Positions 35,964-44,406 of a stretch of 45,656 bases of DNA are shown in pieces. Position 1 is the stretch's first letter. Every line of letters begins with the position of its first letter. Source of the DNA: JAVBPB01 sp031549965 (GTDB taxonomy: Bacteria; Bacillota; Clostridia; Lachnospirales; Lachnospiraceae); NCBI GenBank assembly GCA_031549965.1, contig JAVBPB010000095.1, forward strand, positions 1-45,656. The letters are read 5' to 3'. The notes under the pieces were generated by a model. It was not told the DNA's origin. It ran no database searches and saw nothing but the letters and a program-made list of their open reading frames with translations. The translations under genes and the position numbers were made by a program.

Positions 35964-36025
35964 AGAAGCAACTTTAGATAAACCATGCTTATCAGCATTT
36001 GAGATTTTATCCAGAGTTGCTTTTT
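35964..36025 (+). terminator. Structured terminator-like hairpin
   Basis: Nested pairing: outer stem 35964-35973 with 36015-36024 (one G-T pair), middle stem GATAAA 35977-35982 with TTTATC 36006-36011, and inner stem ATGCT 35985-35989 with AGCAT 35994-35998 around TATC. TTTTT follows. It could end the long operon, or be part of the mobile-element remains around it. Confidence 0.55.
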
Positions 36026-36117
36026 GTGTATTTATTTCTTGTTAGGTTTTTATTTTTGTGTACAAAAAAGAAAGGTAAACCATTTTTTAAAAAATTTTTG
36101 ATTATGCTATGTCTGGG

Positions 36118-36144
36118 GTAAGCGTCAACTCAAGCACGCCTATA
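36118..36144 (+). repeat. Three-copy short repeat, copy 1
   Basis: GTAAGCGTCAACTCAAG followed by CACGCCTATA. The first 17 bases are identical to copy 2 at 40219, and TCAACTCAAGCAC is shared with copy 3 at 44326. All copies face the same way. Here it stands directly before transposase remains, so it may be an insertion-sequence end. Confidence 0.7.
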
Positions 36145-36310
36145 TTCCAAATTCCCTAAAATTATAGCGTTGTTTAAATATTGTCGGTTTCTGTTCTATT
36201 TTAGGCTATAATTTTTCGGGAATGCAGGTTAGAAGAAATGATAAATGCCGCAAGAGAACGTTGGAAGATTGAGAATGAGGGATTTAATAATCAGAAAATG
36301 GTATAATTCA
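36145..36310 (+). mobile_element. Deleted insertion sequence with transposase tail relic
   Basis: An imperfect inverted repeat (36152-36168 with 36205-36222) is followed by a short frame, 36234-36305, reading EEMINAARERWKIENEGFNN and QKMV. RERWKIENEGFN is typical of the C-terminal DDE domain of IS4-like transposases in Clostridia. Everything between the left end and this tail is gone, so it is an internally deleted element. The family cannot be named securely. Confidence 0.5.
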
Positions 36311-36339
36311 TTTTTTGAAGCGGTTAGATATAAATTATC

Positions 36340-36368
36340 TTGAATACTTTAAACATATATGTTATATT
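36340..36368 (+). promoter_or_regulatory. Candidate promoter for second FkbM gene
   Basis: TTGAAT (36340-36345) and TATATT (36363-36368) are 17 bases apart, about 75 bases before the start of the next gene, which is separated from the upstream cluster by transposase debris. Each box differs from the consensus at one position. Confidence 0.4.
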
Positions 36369-36443
36369 TAACCAGTATAATAATTTGTATTATTTATGTA
36401 ATAAATACAGTATGCTATAATAATGAAAAGAGGTGCTATTAAA

Positions 36444-37511
36444 ATGAATGTATATGAAGAACAGGAAAAACTTTTAGAAGCTTTAAAAACTAAAAAGTTA
36501 GTCTTATTTGGAGCATCAGAATGTGCATTAAATACCATAAAAGAATGTTCTAATTTTTTTCTTGAACATAAAATTGCTTATTTTTGTGATAATAATAAGC
36601 AAAAGGAAGGCACTTTGTTTAGAAACACTATTATACAATTGCCTGAAAGATTAGTAGAGGAAAAGGATAGTGTTGTTATTCTAATAACAAGTGTACATGA
36701 AGCTGAAATCAGACAACAATTGAAGAATCTTTACATTGTAGAAGATGTTTATTCTCATCATTTACTAAGAGATAGTGATAAGATTATAAAAGAATCAAGT
36801 CAAATAGATGATGAAAAAACAATGGAAGTTTATAATTTGCTGCAAGACGAACGTTCACGATATGTATATCAGCAAATTTTAAAAAACAGAAAACATAAAA
36901 AATTAACATTTCCTCTTGATATAATAGATACGGATCAATATTTTGTAGATGATATTTTTAAATATAGTAAAGAGGAAGTATTTGTTGATGCAGGAGTTTT
37001 AGATGGTTATACTTCTTTTGAATTTATAAAAAAGGTCCATGCTCAGTTTAAAAGAATTTATGCTTTTGAACCAGATGGGATATCTTGTAATAAGTTAGCA
37101 CAAATTTTAAAATCTCAAGAAAAAGAAATTTATGAAAAAATAATATTGATTCCAAAGGGTTTGTATGACTGTAATGGAGTATTAAAGTTTCATACATTAG
37201 GTAATGGGTTTTCATTCATTAATGAAGATGGAAATACCCAGATTCCAGTAACAAAATTAGATGATTGTGTATCAGAACAGATTACATTTATAAAAATGGA
37301 TATTGAAGGAGCAGAAAAATGTGCTTTACTGGGTGCCAAAGAAATTATTCAAAGAGATAAACCTAAACTAGCAATTTGTATCTATCATAATGTTGCAGAT
37401 TTATGGGAGATTCCATTATTAATTAAAGAATTTGTTCCTGAATATAAATTCTATATTCGTCATCATACAAATCTATTTTATGAAACCGTATTGTATGCAA
37501 CAATTGAATAA
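36444..37511 (+). CDS. Second FkbM-family methyltransferase with N-terminal Rossmann-like module
   Basis: This is a paralogue of the gene at 16513. The first 110 residues hold the locus-wide module (KLVLFGASECALN, YFCDNN, VVILITS), and the rest is a FkbM SAM methyltransferase: EVFVDAGVLDGYTSFEF for SAM binding and FIKMDIEGAEKCALLGA. The final stretch, KPKLAICIYHN to IRHHTNL, is almost identical with the paralogue. The frame is open from 36423, but GAGGTG at 36429-36434 fits the ATG at 36444. It stands alone between two transposase graveyards and may have been moved or duplicated out of the main cluster. Confidence 0.85.
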   Translation: MNVYEEQEKLLEALKTKKLVLFGASECALNTIKECSNFFLEHKIAYFCDNNKQKEGTLFRNTIIQLPERLVEEKDSVVILITSVHEAEIRQQLKNLYIVEDVYSHHLLRDSDKIIKESSQIDDEKTMEVYNLLQDERSRYVYQQILKNRKHKKLTFPLDIIDTDQYFVDDIFKYSKEEVFVDAGVLDGYTSFEFIKKVHAQFKRIYAFEPDGISCNKLAQILKSQEKEIYEKIILIPKGLYDCNGVLKFHTLGNGFSFINEDGNTQIPVTKLDDCVSEQITFIKMDIEGAEKCALLGAKEIIQRDKPKLAICIYHNVADLWEIPLLIKEFVPEYKFYIRHHTNLFYETVLYATIE

Positions 37512-37618
37512 AAATCAGTATAAACTGTTTAAATCATGGGTGTAATTTTTTTGTGACTAAGTATTACCAATTTTTCTTTGGCTATACATTTTTTCTTATT
37601 TTTTCGCATTATAATTAA

Positions 37619-37975
37619 AACATTGAAGTTTGCCATTTTTTGGGGATCTGCTCAAACCCTTCTTCCGGAATAAGAGTTGGATTTTCTGGCAATACTTCTA
37701 ATGCCGATGGAATAAGGTCAGGATGGTATTGATATTGTGATACTGTTCTGGCTTTTTTATTGATGTTGAGTCAGTCGTTCACCATATAAAACAATTAATT
37801 GATTCGGTACTTGAGCCCATCCACGGTATCTTTGCGTCCATTTCTTGATTATATTTTGAGATGCCAGGTACAGCATCTTTTCCAGTGAAGATTACTTGGA
37901 AATATACTTTTTGTCTTAGTAACCTTTCTATACTGGCGGTTTAGACCCTCAATGATAATTCTGCAAGGGCTACAG
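37619..37975 (-). mobile_element. Relic of IS256-family transposase (minus strand)
   Basis: Read on the minus strand from about 37975 down, broken frames give IIEGLNRQYRKVTKTKSIFP, corresponding to the IEGFNRQIRKVTKSK...F block near the end of IS256 mutator-type transposases, followed by shifted remnants of the final helices. A coding-like tail (37619-37757, reading for example PSALEVLPENPTLIPEEGF) is not assigned. The rest of the gap 37512-38000 shows nothing else. Confidence 0.6.
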
Positions 37976-38000
37976 TTTCATTTGGGATTAGTGTTTTCAT

Positions 38001-38837
38001 TTATAAAATTATATTTTTCTCCCACTCTAATCCGCATCTATCACTTACAATATCAAAAACCAATCTTCCTGAAATATAGAATCGAAATCTAACCTTTGCA
38101 TGTACACTTTCGTTAATTTTTCTTTTCATATTTCCATTGCTAGGAGCATATAGTACTTTATTGTTTTCATTTAATACATAGGCTTCAAGTCTATATCTTC
38201 CACAAGAAATTTTGACTTTTTCATTGTTAAACTCAAGTATTCTTGCACCATTATACGTAGCTAGTCTATATTCGGCACCTTGGTACCAGACTGATGCTAT
38301 TATCCCCCTAAATTCTAATCCCATAAAAGGAATATCTGCAACAGAAATCATAATACAGCACTTTTTCTTAAAGTAATTGGATTGAATCCAAATGTAGTTT
38401 TTAGGGAAAGAACTTCCATTATCACCTTCGATATATCCTATTCCATTGTCAAAATTATAAATTTTGTCGTTAATATTTATTTCGCCTATAAGATTGTGGT
38501 GAAGACTTGTTATACTATGTTTGCATTCCATGGGAAGATATTTAAAAAAGCCCATAATATCATACTTGGGCTTTGTTAAATTATAATATTTTATTTCACC
38601 ATTTACTTTTAAATCTTTTTTATCAATATTAATTATTATTTTATTTTTGTAAAATTTACTTTGTCCAACTTTAATGTATTCTTTCTTGCTAAATTCACTC
38701 CTGTTATATAGTGCATAATACGTGTCAGTATTAGAAATTATTTGTATGAATGCATTGTTTTGTGAACGTCCTGGGATGAAAGCTAAAGTATCATTTGGGT
38801 TTTGATGTTTGTAATACCATCCTTCAAACTTTATCAT
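38001..38837 (-). CDS. Tocopherol-cyclase-like protein
   Basis: This protein of 278 residues begins FEGWYYKHQNP, then LAFIPGRSQNNAFIQII, followed by YIEGDNGSSFPKNYIWIQSN, the pattern of the bacterial tocopherol-cyclase-like family (PF14249). Clostridia make no tocopherol, so the true role is unknown; the fold is a lipocalin-like double barrel that may bind a lipid or a hydrophobic compound. No signal peptide. Its ATG overlaps the stop of the upstream oxidoreductase gene by one base (TAATG), so the two are translationally coupled. An inverted, decayed copy of its last 97 codons lies at 44454-44745. Confidence 0.82.
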   Translation of the reverse strand: MIKFEGWYYKHQNPNDTLAFIPGRSQNNAFIQIISNTDTYYALYNRSEFSKKEYIKVGQSKFYKNKIIINIDKKDLKVNGEIKYYNLTKPKYDIMGFFKYLPMECKHSITSLHHNLIGEININDKIYNFDNGIGYIEGDNGSSFPKNYIWIQSNYFKKKCCIMISVADIPFMGLEFRGIIASVWYQGAEYRLATYNGARILEFNNEKVKISCGRYRLEAYVLNENNKVLYAPSNGNMKRKINESVHAKVRFRFYISGRLVFDIVSDRCGLEWEKNIIL

Positions 38838-40135
38838 TATATTCTCCTTATTGCAGGGTTGTCAATTATGCTTCCATCTCTGTTAAAGCGAGAACCGTGG
38901 CAGGGACAATCCCATGTTTTTTCTAATTTGTTCCACTTTAGTGCACAACCCATGTGAGAACATCTTTTTGAAGTTGGCGTTAATAAGTTTAAAACAGCTT
39001 CTGTTGTGTTTACTAGTAATTGAGGTTTTAATATTGTACGACTTGGGGAAAAGAGGTAACTGTATTCATTTTTTTTGTCTAATAGCATATCCGTTAGGAG
39101 CATGGCAGATACCATGGAGGAGGTCATTCCCCATTTGTTAAATCCTGTTGCAACATATAGGTTGTGGGTTAGGGCTGAGTATTTTCCTATATAGGGGATG
39201 CCATCTAGGGACATACAGTCTTGGGTGGCATAATTGTATTTTTCAGTTGAATCTTTATAGTATTTCTTGGCAAATTGTCTAAGTTCGTTGTATCCGCCTC
39301 CAGTTTTGCCGGTTCGGTGATCTCCTCCTCCGATTAGAAGATAATCTTCAAATGGTCTGAATGACATTCCGTTGGCTTTTTCGTCAATGTATATGCCGTT
39401 GAGCTTTGCAGCATTAGAAAGTGCAATTACATAGGATCTGCTTTGATACATTTTTAGGAAGTAGAAACCGTGGAGATCTATGAATGGGAAATGGGTTGTA
39501 ATAATTATATTTTCTGCTTTTATTTTGCCATGGCGTGTGGTGGCTACCTTATCCCAGATGCTTTCTACGAAGGTGTTTTCATATATTTTTAGATCTTTGG
39601 ATATTTCTTTTAGAAACTTTAGAGGGTGGAAATGAGCCTGGTTATACGTTTTTACGGCTCCTGCTACTTTGAAAGGTAGTTCGGTGTCATTGGTAAAATC
39701 AGATTTTATTTTTAATCTGTTAAGTGCTTTTACTTCGTTTTCTATTTTTTTTCGGTTGTTGGTTGAATATACGTATGAGGTTGATTCATTATAATTGCAG
39801 TTTATATTTTTTTCTTTTATTATATCTTTAAATTTTTTTAATGCTAATTGATTTATATCGTAGTATTTTCTGGCGGTTTCTGATGAATATGATTTTATTA
39901 GTTTATCGTATATTAGGCCATGTTGACTTGTTATTTTGGCTGTGGTGTTTTTTGTTATGCCACTGCATATCCGGTCTGCTTCGACAAGAATATAGTCAAC
40001 TCCGTTTTGTTTTAGGAGATATGCACATAGTATGCCTGCTATTCCACCGCCGACGATTAGGACATCTGTTTTTTTGTTGCCGTTAAGAGTTGGGAACTCC
40101 TTAATGTTAATGCTATCCTGCCATATAGAATTCAT
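38837..40135 (-). CDS. FAD-dependent oxidoreductase with C-terminal Rieske domain
   Basis: This protein of 432 residues belongs to the DAO-type FAD oxidoreductases: DVLIVGGGIAGILCAYLL binds FAD, and LLIGGGDHRTGK and GLDGIPYIGK-like CMSLDGIPYIG follow. The last 50 residues form a Rieske 2Fe-2S unit with CSHMGCA and CPCHGSRF, the C-x-H...C-x-x-H ligand set. Such Rieske-FAD proteins are widespread in Firmicutes and their substrate is unknown. It is the first gene of a two-gene minus-strand operon with the tocopherol-cyclase-like gene, so the pair may act on one hydrophobic or quinone-like compound (inference). It is probably unrelated to the glycan genes around it. Confidence 0.9.
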   Translation of the reverse strand: MNSIWQDSINIKEFPTLNGNKKTDVLIVGGGIAGILCAYLLKQNGVDYILVEADRICSGITKNTTAKITSQHGLIYDKLIKSYSSETARKYYDINQLALKKFKDIIKEKNINCNYNESTSYVYSTNNRKKIENEVKALNRLKIKSDFTNDTELPFKVAGAVKTYNQAHFHPLKFLKEISKDLKIYENTFVESIWDKVATTRHGKIKAENIIITTHFPFIDLHGFYFLKMYQSRSYVIALSNAAKLNGIYIDEKANGMSFRPFEDYLLIGGGDHRTGKTGGGYNELRQFAKKYYKDSTEKYNYATQDCMSLDGIPYIGKYSALTHNLYVATGFNKWGMTSSMVSAMLLTDMLLDKKNEYSYLFSPSRTILKPQLLVNTTEAVLNLLTPTSKRCSHMGCALKWNKLEKTWDCPCHGSRFNRDGSIIDNPAIRRI

Positions 40136-40218
40136 TGTATTGATCCTTTCAAAAAATTAGTTTATAACAAAATTTTGCCCTTTTATTTTGTAAATATACT
40201 AATTTTTAGGATTTAATC

Positions 40219-40243
40219 GTAAGCGTCAACTCAAGAACATATA
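40219..40243 (+). repeat. Three-copy short repeat, copy 2
   Basis: GTAAGCGTCAACTCAAG followed by AACATATA, in the gap between the start of the FAD/Rieske gene and the end of manC. Its first 17 bases are identical to copy 1 at 36118. The rest of the gap 40136-40345 holds no gene. Confidence 0.7.
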
Positions 40244-40332
40244 GTAAAATATCTTACTGTCAGAATTCATTTTCAATTCTTCAAATAAAAGAATCCTCGT
40301 TGATGTAAAAGCAATAAGTAGACACCTAATAA

Positions 40333-40350
40333 AGTAGTATTTAAACTACT
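40333..40350 (-). terminator. Weak hairpin at the end of manC
   Basis: On the minus strand AGTAGT, a 6-base loop and ACTACT form a 6-bp stem that overlaps the stop codon of manC and is followed by TTTATT. It is short and may be only a weak terminator. Confidence 0.35.
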
Positions 40351-41419
40351 CTAAATACCTATTTTCGCCTCTTTCACTAAGTGCGTCAACAACTTTCTTA
40401 ACATCCTGAGCCCTATCCTTAGAGCAAACCAGTACAGCATCCTCAGTTTCCACAACTATTAAATCTTTAATTCCAACAGTTGCCACCAATCTTGTATCAG
40501 AATAAATGACACAATTTTCGGTATCAAAATTAATAGATTCCCCTTTAATAACATTGCCATTTGCATCAACATCATATATATTACCAAGGGAATCCCAGCT
40601 TCCAACATCATTCCATCCAAAATCACCAGGTAAAACCACCACATCACCTGAACGCTCTAATATACCATAATCAATTGAAATACTTGGTATGACAGGATAT
40701 ATGGATTGTATGCTCTCCTTTTCTTCATTGGTACCAATTTTACATCCAATATATTCCAAACAACTGTAAATTTTAGGTAAAAAACGCTGAAAGTTATTTA
40801 AAATCGTAGAAGCCTTCCATATAAAAATACCACTATTCCACAAATATTCACCAGAATTGACATAATCCTTAGCTTTTAGATAATTAGGCTTTTCCACAAA
40901 TTCAATAATATTGCATTCCTTATTGGAACTTGTTTGATTATCATATTTAATGTAACCATAACCTGTTGAAGGAAATGTAGGTGTAATACCAATAGTAACC
41001 AATTTATCCGTACTATTTGCCACTTCAATAGCATCTGATAAAACTTTATCAAATTCTTTTTCATTCTTAATAAAATGATCAGATGGAAAAACACACATGA
41101 TTCCATCACCATATTTTTTAACAATTTCCATAGCAGAATAGCCTATACAAGCTGCTGTGTTTCTGGCACTTGGTTCAAGTAAAATTTTATCATGATTTAT
41201 CGTAGGGCTTACTAATTTTTTCAGAAGATCACCTTGTTTTTCATTTGTTACGATAAAAATATTATCCGTAGAAATAAGATTAGAAATTCTTGATATAGTT
41301 TCATTAATTAAAATATCATTGCCACTTAGATTCAATAATTGCTTTGGCATAGTTTGTCTGCTCAATGGCCAAAATCTTGTGCCACCGCCACCAGCCATAA
41401 TAACTCCATAAGTTTTCAT
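40346..41419 (-). CDS. manC: Mannose-1-phosphate guanylyltransferase
   Basis: This 357-residue enzyme makes GDP-mannose from GTP and mannose 1-phosphate. MAGGGGTRFWPLSRQTMPKQ (9-28) is the classical nucleotidyltransferase signature, LLEPSARNTAACIGY and CVFPSDHFI follow, then FVEKPN and WNSGIFIW. It is the short monofunctional form without the isomerase domain; a separate manA lies divergently. A ribosome binding site AGAGGTG precedes the start. GDP-mannose is the precursor for the GDP-deoxysugar path suggested by the ColD- and Fcl-like genes at 27-29 kb. Confidence 0.94.
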   Translation of the reverse strand: MKTYGVIMAGGGGTRFWPLSRQTMPKQLLNLSGNDILINETISRISNLISTDNIFIVTNEKQGDLLKKLVSPTINHDKILLEPSARNTAACIGYSAMEIVKKYGDGIMCVFPSDHFIKNEKEFDKVLSDAIEVANSTDKLVTIGITPTFPSTGYGYIKYDNQTSSNKECNIIEFVEKPNYLKAKDYVNSGEYLWNSGIFIWKASTILNNFQRFLPKIYSCLEYIGCKIGTNEEKESIQSIYPVIPSISIDYGILERSGDVVVLPGDFGWNDVGSWDSLGNIYDVDANGNVIKGESINFDTENCVIYSDTRLVATVGIKDLIVVETEDAVLVCSKDRAQDVKKVVDALSERGENRYLE

Positions 41420-41454
41420 AACTATTGCACCTCTTTAATATTTATAGTATTATA

Positions 41455-41483
41455 ATCATATAATATATTCTTATTTCATGCAA
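41455..41483 (-). promoter_or_regulatory. Candidate manC promoter
   Basis: On the minus strand TTGCAT (41478-41483) and TATGAT (41455-41460) are 17 bases apart, about 36 bases before the manC start codon. Each box has one or two changes from the consensus. Confidence 0.45.
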
Positions 41484-41598
41484 GTATATATTCGACGTCA
41501 AATCTTAAGAGCTTTTTTCAATTTAACACCGAATATATCTTCTGTTTATAGTCAGTAATATTATTTTAATTTTACTTATATCTATGGTCGGCTATATA

Positions 41599-41638
41599 AA
41601 TAAAAATATGTAAAATACTATCGAATAAAAATATGTAA
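41599..41638 (+). repeat. Paired 15-base direct repeat upstream of manA
   Basis: AATAAAAATATGTAA occurs at 41599-41613 and again at 41624-41638, a period of 25 bases, just before the manA ribosome binding site. It lies in the divergent manC-manA gap (41420-41654), which has no gene. It could be a regulator site or a chance AT-rich repeat. Confidence 0.4.
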
Positions 41639-41654
41639 GACAAAAGAGGCTAAA

Positions 41655-42587
41655 ATGGATAATATAATAATTTTAGAACCAGTATTTATTGAAAAAATAT
41701 GGGGTGGCTATAGGCTTCAAACTGAATTTAATTATAATTTGCCATCTAATAATATTGGCGAATGCTTTGCTATTTCAGCACATCCTAGCGGAGATTGTAA
41801 GATTACAAATACTAGATTTAGTGGAAATACCTTATCATGGTTATGGTCAAATCATAGGGAACTATTTGGTAATATAGTAAGTGATGAGTTTCCACTATTA
41901 GTTAAAATATTAGATGCTTCTGAAGATTTAAGTGTGCAAGTTCATCCAGATAATGTTTATGCCCTAGAGCAAGAGGGCAAATTAGGAAAAGCGGAAGCAT
42001 GGTATATATTAAAAAGTAATAGGGCAAAAAATATTGTTATGGGACATCATGCTAAATCTAAAAATGAACTTCAAGAATATGTAAATGAATGTAACTGGGA
42101 AAAGCTATTAAATATTTCTAGTTTAAAAAATGGAGATTTTTTTTACATTCCACCAGGTACGATTCATGCAATATTAAGTGGAACGCTTCTTTATGAAGTA
42201 CAGCAATCATCTGATGTGACCTATAGACTATATGATTATGAAAGATTAGACAATGATAATAAAAAAAGAGAATTGCATCTAAATAAAGCCTTAGATGTAA
42301 TAGTAGTTCCATATGAAGAAGCACGTAGAAATCCTAGAGCTTTTTTCTTTAGAAATTTAATTGAGAATGAATATATTAGGTGTGAGTATTTTACAGTGAA
42401 AAGATGGATGGTAGATGGAATTGCTATTATGTGGAAAAAAGAAGCATTTCTAATTATGAGCGTTTTACAAGGACAAGGTACTATTAATGATTTGAAAATA
42501 GAAAAAAATATGAATTTTATTGTTTTAGAACCCGTAAAACAGATGATTATTAAAGGTAATATGATTATTATGGTAAGCCATCTTTAA
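41655..42587 (+). CDS. manA: Mannose-6-phosphate isomerase, class I
   Basis: This 310-residue type I phosphomannose isomerase interconverts fructose 6-phosphate and mannose 6-phosphate. The zinc-binding parts are visible: VQVHPDN near 95, KAEAWYIL near 111 and PPGTIHAI near 166; EPVFIEKIWGG opens the protein as usual for this family. It lies divergent to manC and 14 bases before the phosphohexomutase gene, so isomerase, mutase and guanylyltransferase together give GDP-mannose. AAGAGGC precedes the start. Confidence 0.93.
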   Translation: MDNIIILEPVFIEKIWGGYRLQTEFNYNLPSNNIGECFAISAHPSGDCKITNTRFSGNTLSWLWSNHRELFGNIVSDEFPLLVKILDASEDLSVQVHPDNVYALEQEGKLGKAEAWYILKSNRAKNIVMGHHAKSKNELQEYVNECNWEKLLNISSLKNGDFFYIPPGTIHAILSGTLLYEVQQSSDVTYRLYDYERLDNDNKKRELHLNKALDVIVVPYEEARRNPRAFFFRNLIENEYIRCEYFTVKRWMVDGIAIMWKKEAFLIMSVLQGQGTINDLKIEKNMNFIVLEPVKQMIIKGNMIIMVSHL

Positions 42588-42601
42588 AGGAGAAAAAAAT
42601 A

Positions 42602-44323
42602 ATGACAGAGGAAATTAAGAAATATAATAATTGGATAGAAAATCCATATTTTGATGATAAAACAAAAGAAGAACTAAAAAAATTAAATGAAGATGAAATA
42701 AAAGATAGATTTTATAAAGATTTGGAATTTGGAACAGGAGGTTTAAGAGGAGTTTTAGGAGCAGGTACTAATAGAATGAATATTTATACCGTTAGAAAAG
42801 CAACTCAAGGGCTGGCAAATTATATTTCTAAGAATGAAAGCACTAAAAGTGTTGCCATTGCTTATGATTCACGGAATATGTCAAATGAATTTGCAATTGA
42901 AACGGCAGCATGCCTTAATGCTAATGGAATTAAAACATTTCTATTTGACTCTTTAAGACCAACTCCAGAATTATCTTTTGCAATACGGCAATTACAATGT
43001 GTTGCTGGTGTAGTTATTACTGCCAGCCATAATCCAGCAGAGTACAATGGTTATAAAGTTTACTGGAGTGATGGCGGACAAATAACCTCTCCATTGGATA
43101 AAGAAATAATTAAAGAAGTAAATCTAGTAACCAATTGTAACATGGTTAAAACAATGGATGTTAACATTTCTAAGGAACAAGGATTATTTAATATAATTGG
43201 AAAAGAAATAGATGATTTATATATTGAAAAGGTTAAAGAACAAGCTTTAAATCCAGAAATAATATCAGGAAATAGTGATATAAAGATTGTTTATACTCCT
43301 CTTCATGGTACTGGTAACATATTAGTAAGGAGAGTACTTGATGAGCTTGGATTTAAAAATGTATATGTAGTTAAAGAACAGGAGCTACCAGATGGAGATT
43401 TTAAAACGGTAAAATCTCCAAATCCAGAAGATAAAAATGCCTTTTTACTTGCCTTAAAACTGGCAAATGAAGTTAATGCTGATATTGTACTAGCAACTGA
43501 TCCGGATGCAGACAGGTTGGGTATTTATGTATTGGATAGGAAAAGTAACAAATATAAAGCATTTTCAGGTAATATGCTTGGAGTTTTATTGGCTGAATAT
43601 GTATTATATTCTAAAAAAATTAAAGGAATTCTTCCTCTTAATGGTGTTGTGGTAAAATCTATAGTATCCACTAATATGATTAATTCCATTGCTAAGGAGT
43701 ATAATGTTGAATTGATGGAAGTGTTGACAGGGTTTAAATACGTTGGTGAATTGATTAACAGGTTTGAAAAAGATATGGACAAAGAGTTTGTATTTGGTAT
43801 GGAAGAAAGCTATGGATGCCTTTTGGGAACTTATACAAGAGATAAGGATGCTATCGTTACGGTTATGGCATTGTGTGATATGGCATCTTATTATAAAAGT
43901 ACAAATATGACTTTATGGGATGTTATGATTGGTTTGTATGAAAAATATGGATATTATCTGGAAACTCAAAAGTCAATTACGTTAAAAGGTGAATTTGGCG
44001 AAAAGAAGATAAAGGAAATGGTGGAAAATATTAGAAATAACCCCATTAGTCAATTAGCTGGATTGAATGTTTTAAGGGTTAGGGATTATAAGAAGAATCA
44101 GATAATTAATATGGTTAATGGAAGTGTTAGTGAAACTGGTCTACCTATGTCTAATGTTATATATTATGAATTAGAAAATGATTCTTGGTTTGCTATTAGA
44201 CCTTCTGGGACAGAACCTAAGGTAAAGATTTATGTGGGGGTAAGTGGAAAAACGTATGAGGAAGCTGATGAGAATTTGGAGGATTTGGTGAAGGAACTTT
44301 TGAATGTCCGAATAATAGTTTGA
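42602..44323 (+). CDS. Phosphoglucomutase/phosphomannomutase
   Basis: This 573-residue alpha-D-phosphohexomutase moves phosphate between C6 and C1 of glucose or mannose. The phosphoserine loop TASHNPAEYNGYKVY has S142, the metal loop is DPDADR (300-305), the sugar loop is GMEESYGCL, and the phosphate-binding loop is RPSGTEPKVKIY near the end. The length fits the PgcA-type enzymes of Firmicutes. Placed between manA and repeat copy 3, it should make mannose 1-phosphate for ManC, and possibly also glucose 1-phosphate for RfbF. AAAGGAG precedes the ATG. Confidence 0.93.
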   Translation: MTEEIKKYNNWIENPYFDDKTKEELKKLNEDEIKDRFYKDLEFGTGGLRGVLGAGTNRMNIYTVRKATQGLANYISKNESTKSVAIAYDSRNMSNEFAIETAACLNANGIKTFLFDSLRPTPELSFAIRQLQCVAGVVITASHNPAEYNGYKVYWSDGGQITSPLDKEIIKEVNLVTNCNMVKTMDVNISKEQGLFNIIGKEIDDLYIEKVKEQALNPEIISGNSDIKIVYTPLHGTGNILVRRVLDELGFKNVYVVKEQELPDGDFKTVKSPNPEDKNAFLLALKLANEVNADIVLATDPDADRLGIYVLDRKSNKYKAFSGNMLGVLLAEYVLYSKKIKGILPLNGVVVKSIVSTNMINSIAKEYNVELMEVLTGFKYVGELINRFEKDMDKEFVFGMEESYGCLLGTYTRDKDAIVTVMALCDMASYYKSTNMTLWDVMIGLYEKYGYYLETQKSITLKGEFGEKKIKEMVENIRNNPISQLAGLNVLRVRDYKKNQIINMVNGSVSETGLPMSNVIYYELENDSWFAIRPSGTEPKVKIYVGVSGKTYEEADENLEDLVKELLNVRIIV

Positions 44324-44325
44324 TT

Positions 44326-44352
44326 GTAAGAATCAACTCAAGCACTCCTATA
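44326..44352 (+). repeat. Three-copy short repeat, copy 3
   Basis: GTAAGAATCAACTCAAG followed by CACTCCTATA begins two bases after the stop of the phosphohexomutase gene. It shares TCAACTCAAGCAC and the following CCTATA with copy 1 at 36118. Copies 2 and 3 bracket manC, manA and the mutase in direct orientation. Confidence 0.65.
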
Positions 44353-44406
44353 ACTTATATACCATTTGTATTATACTATCTTTAAATAAATATGGAGGTA
44401 GCATAT

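Noticed and set aside
38382..40086. Plus-strand open frames opposite the tocopherol-cyclase-like and FAD/Rieske genes
   Set aside because: Both minus-strand genes are secure by motif; the plus-strand frames lack ribosome binding sites and family features.
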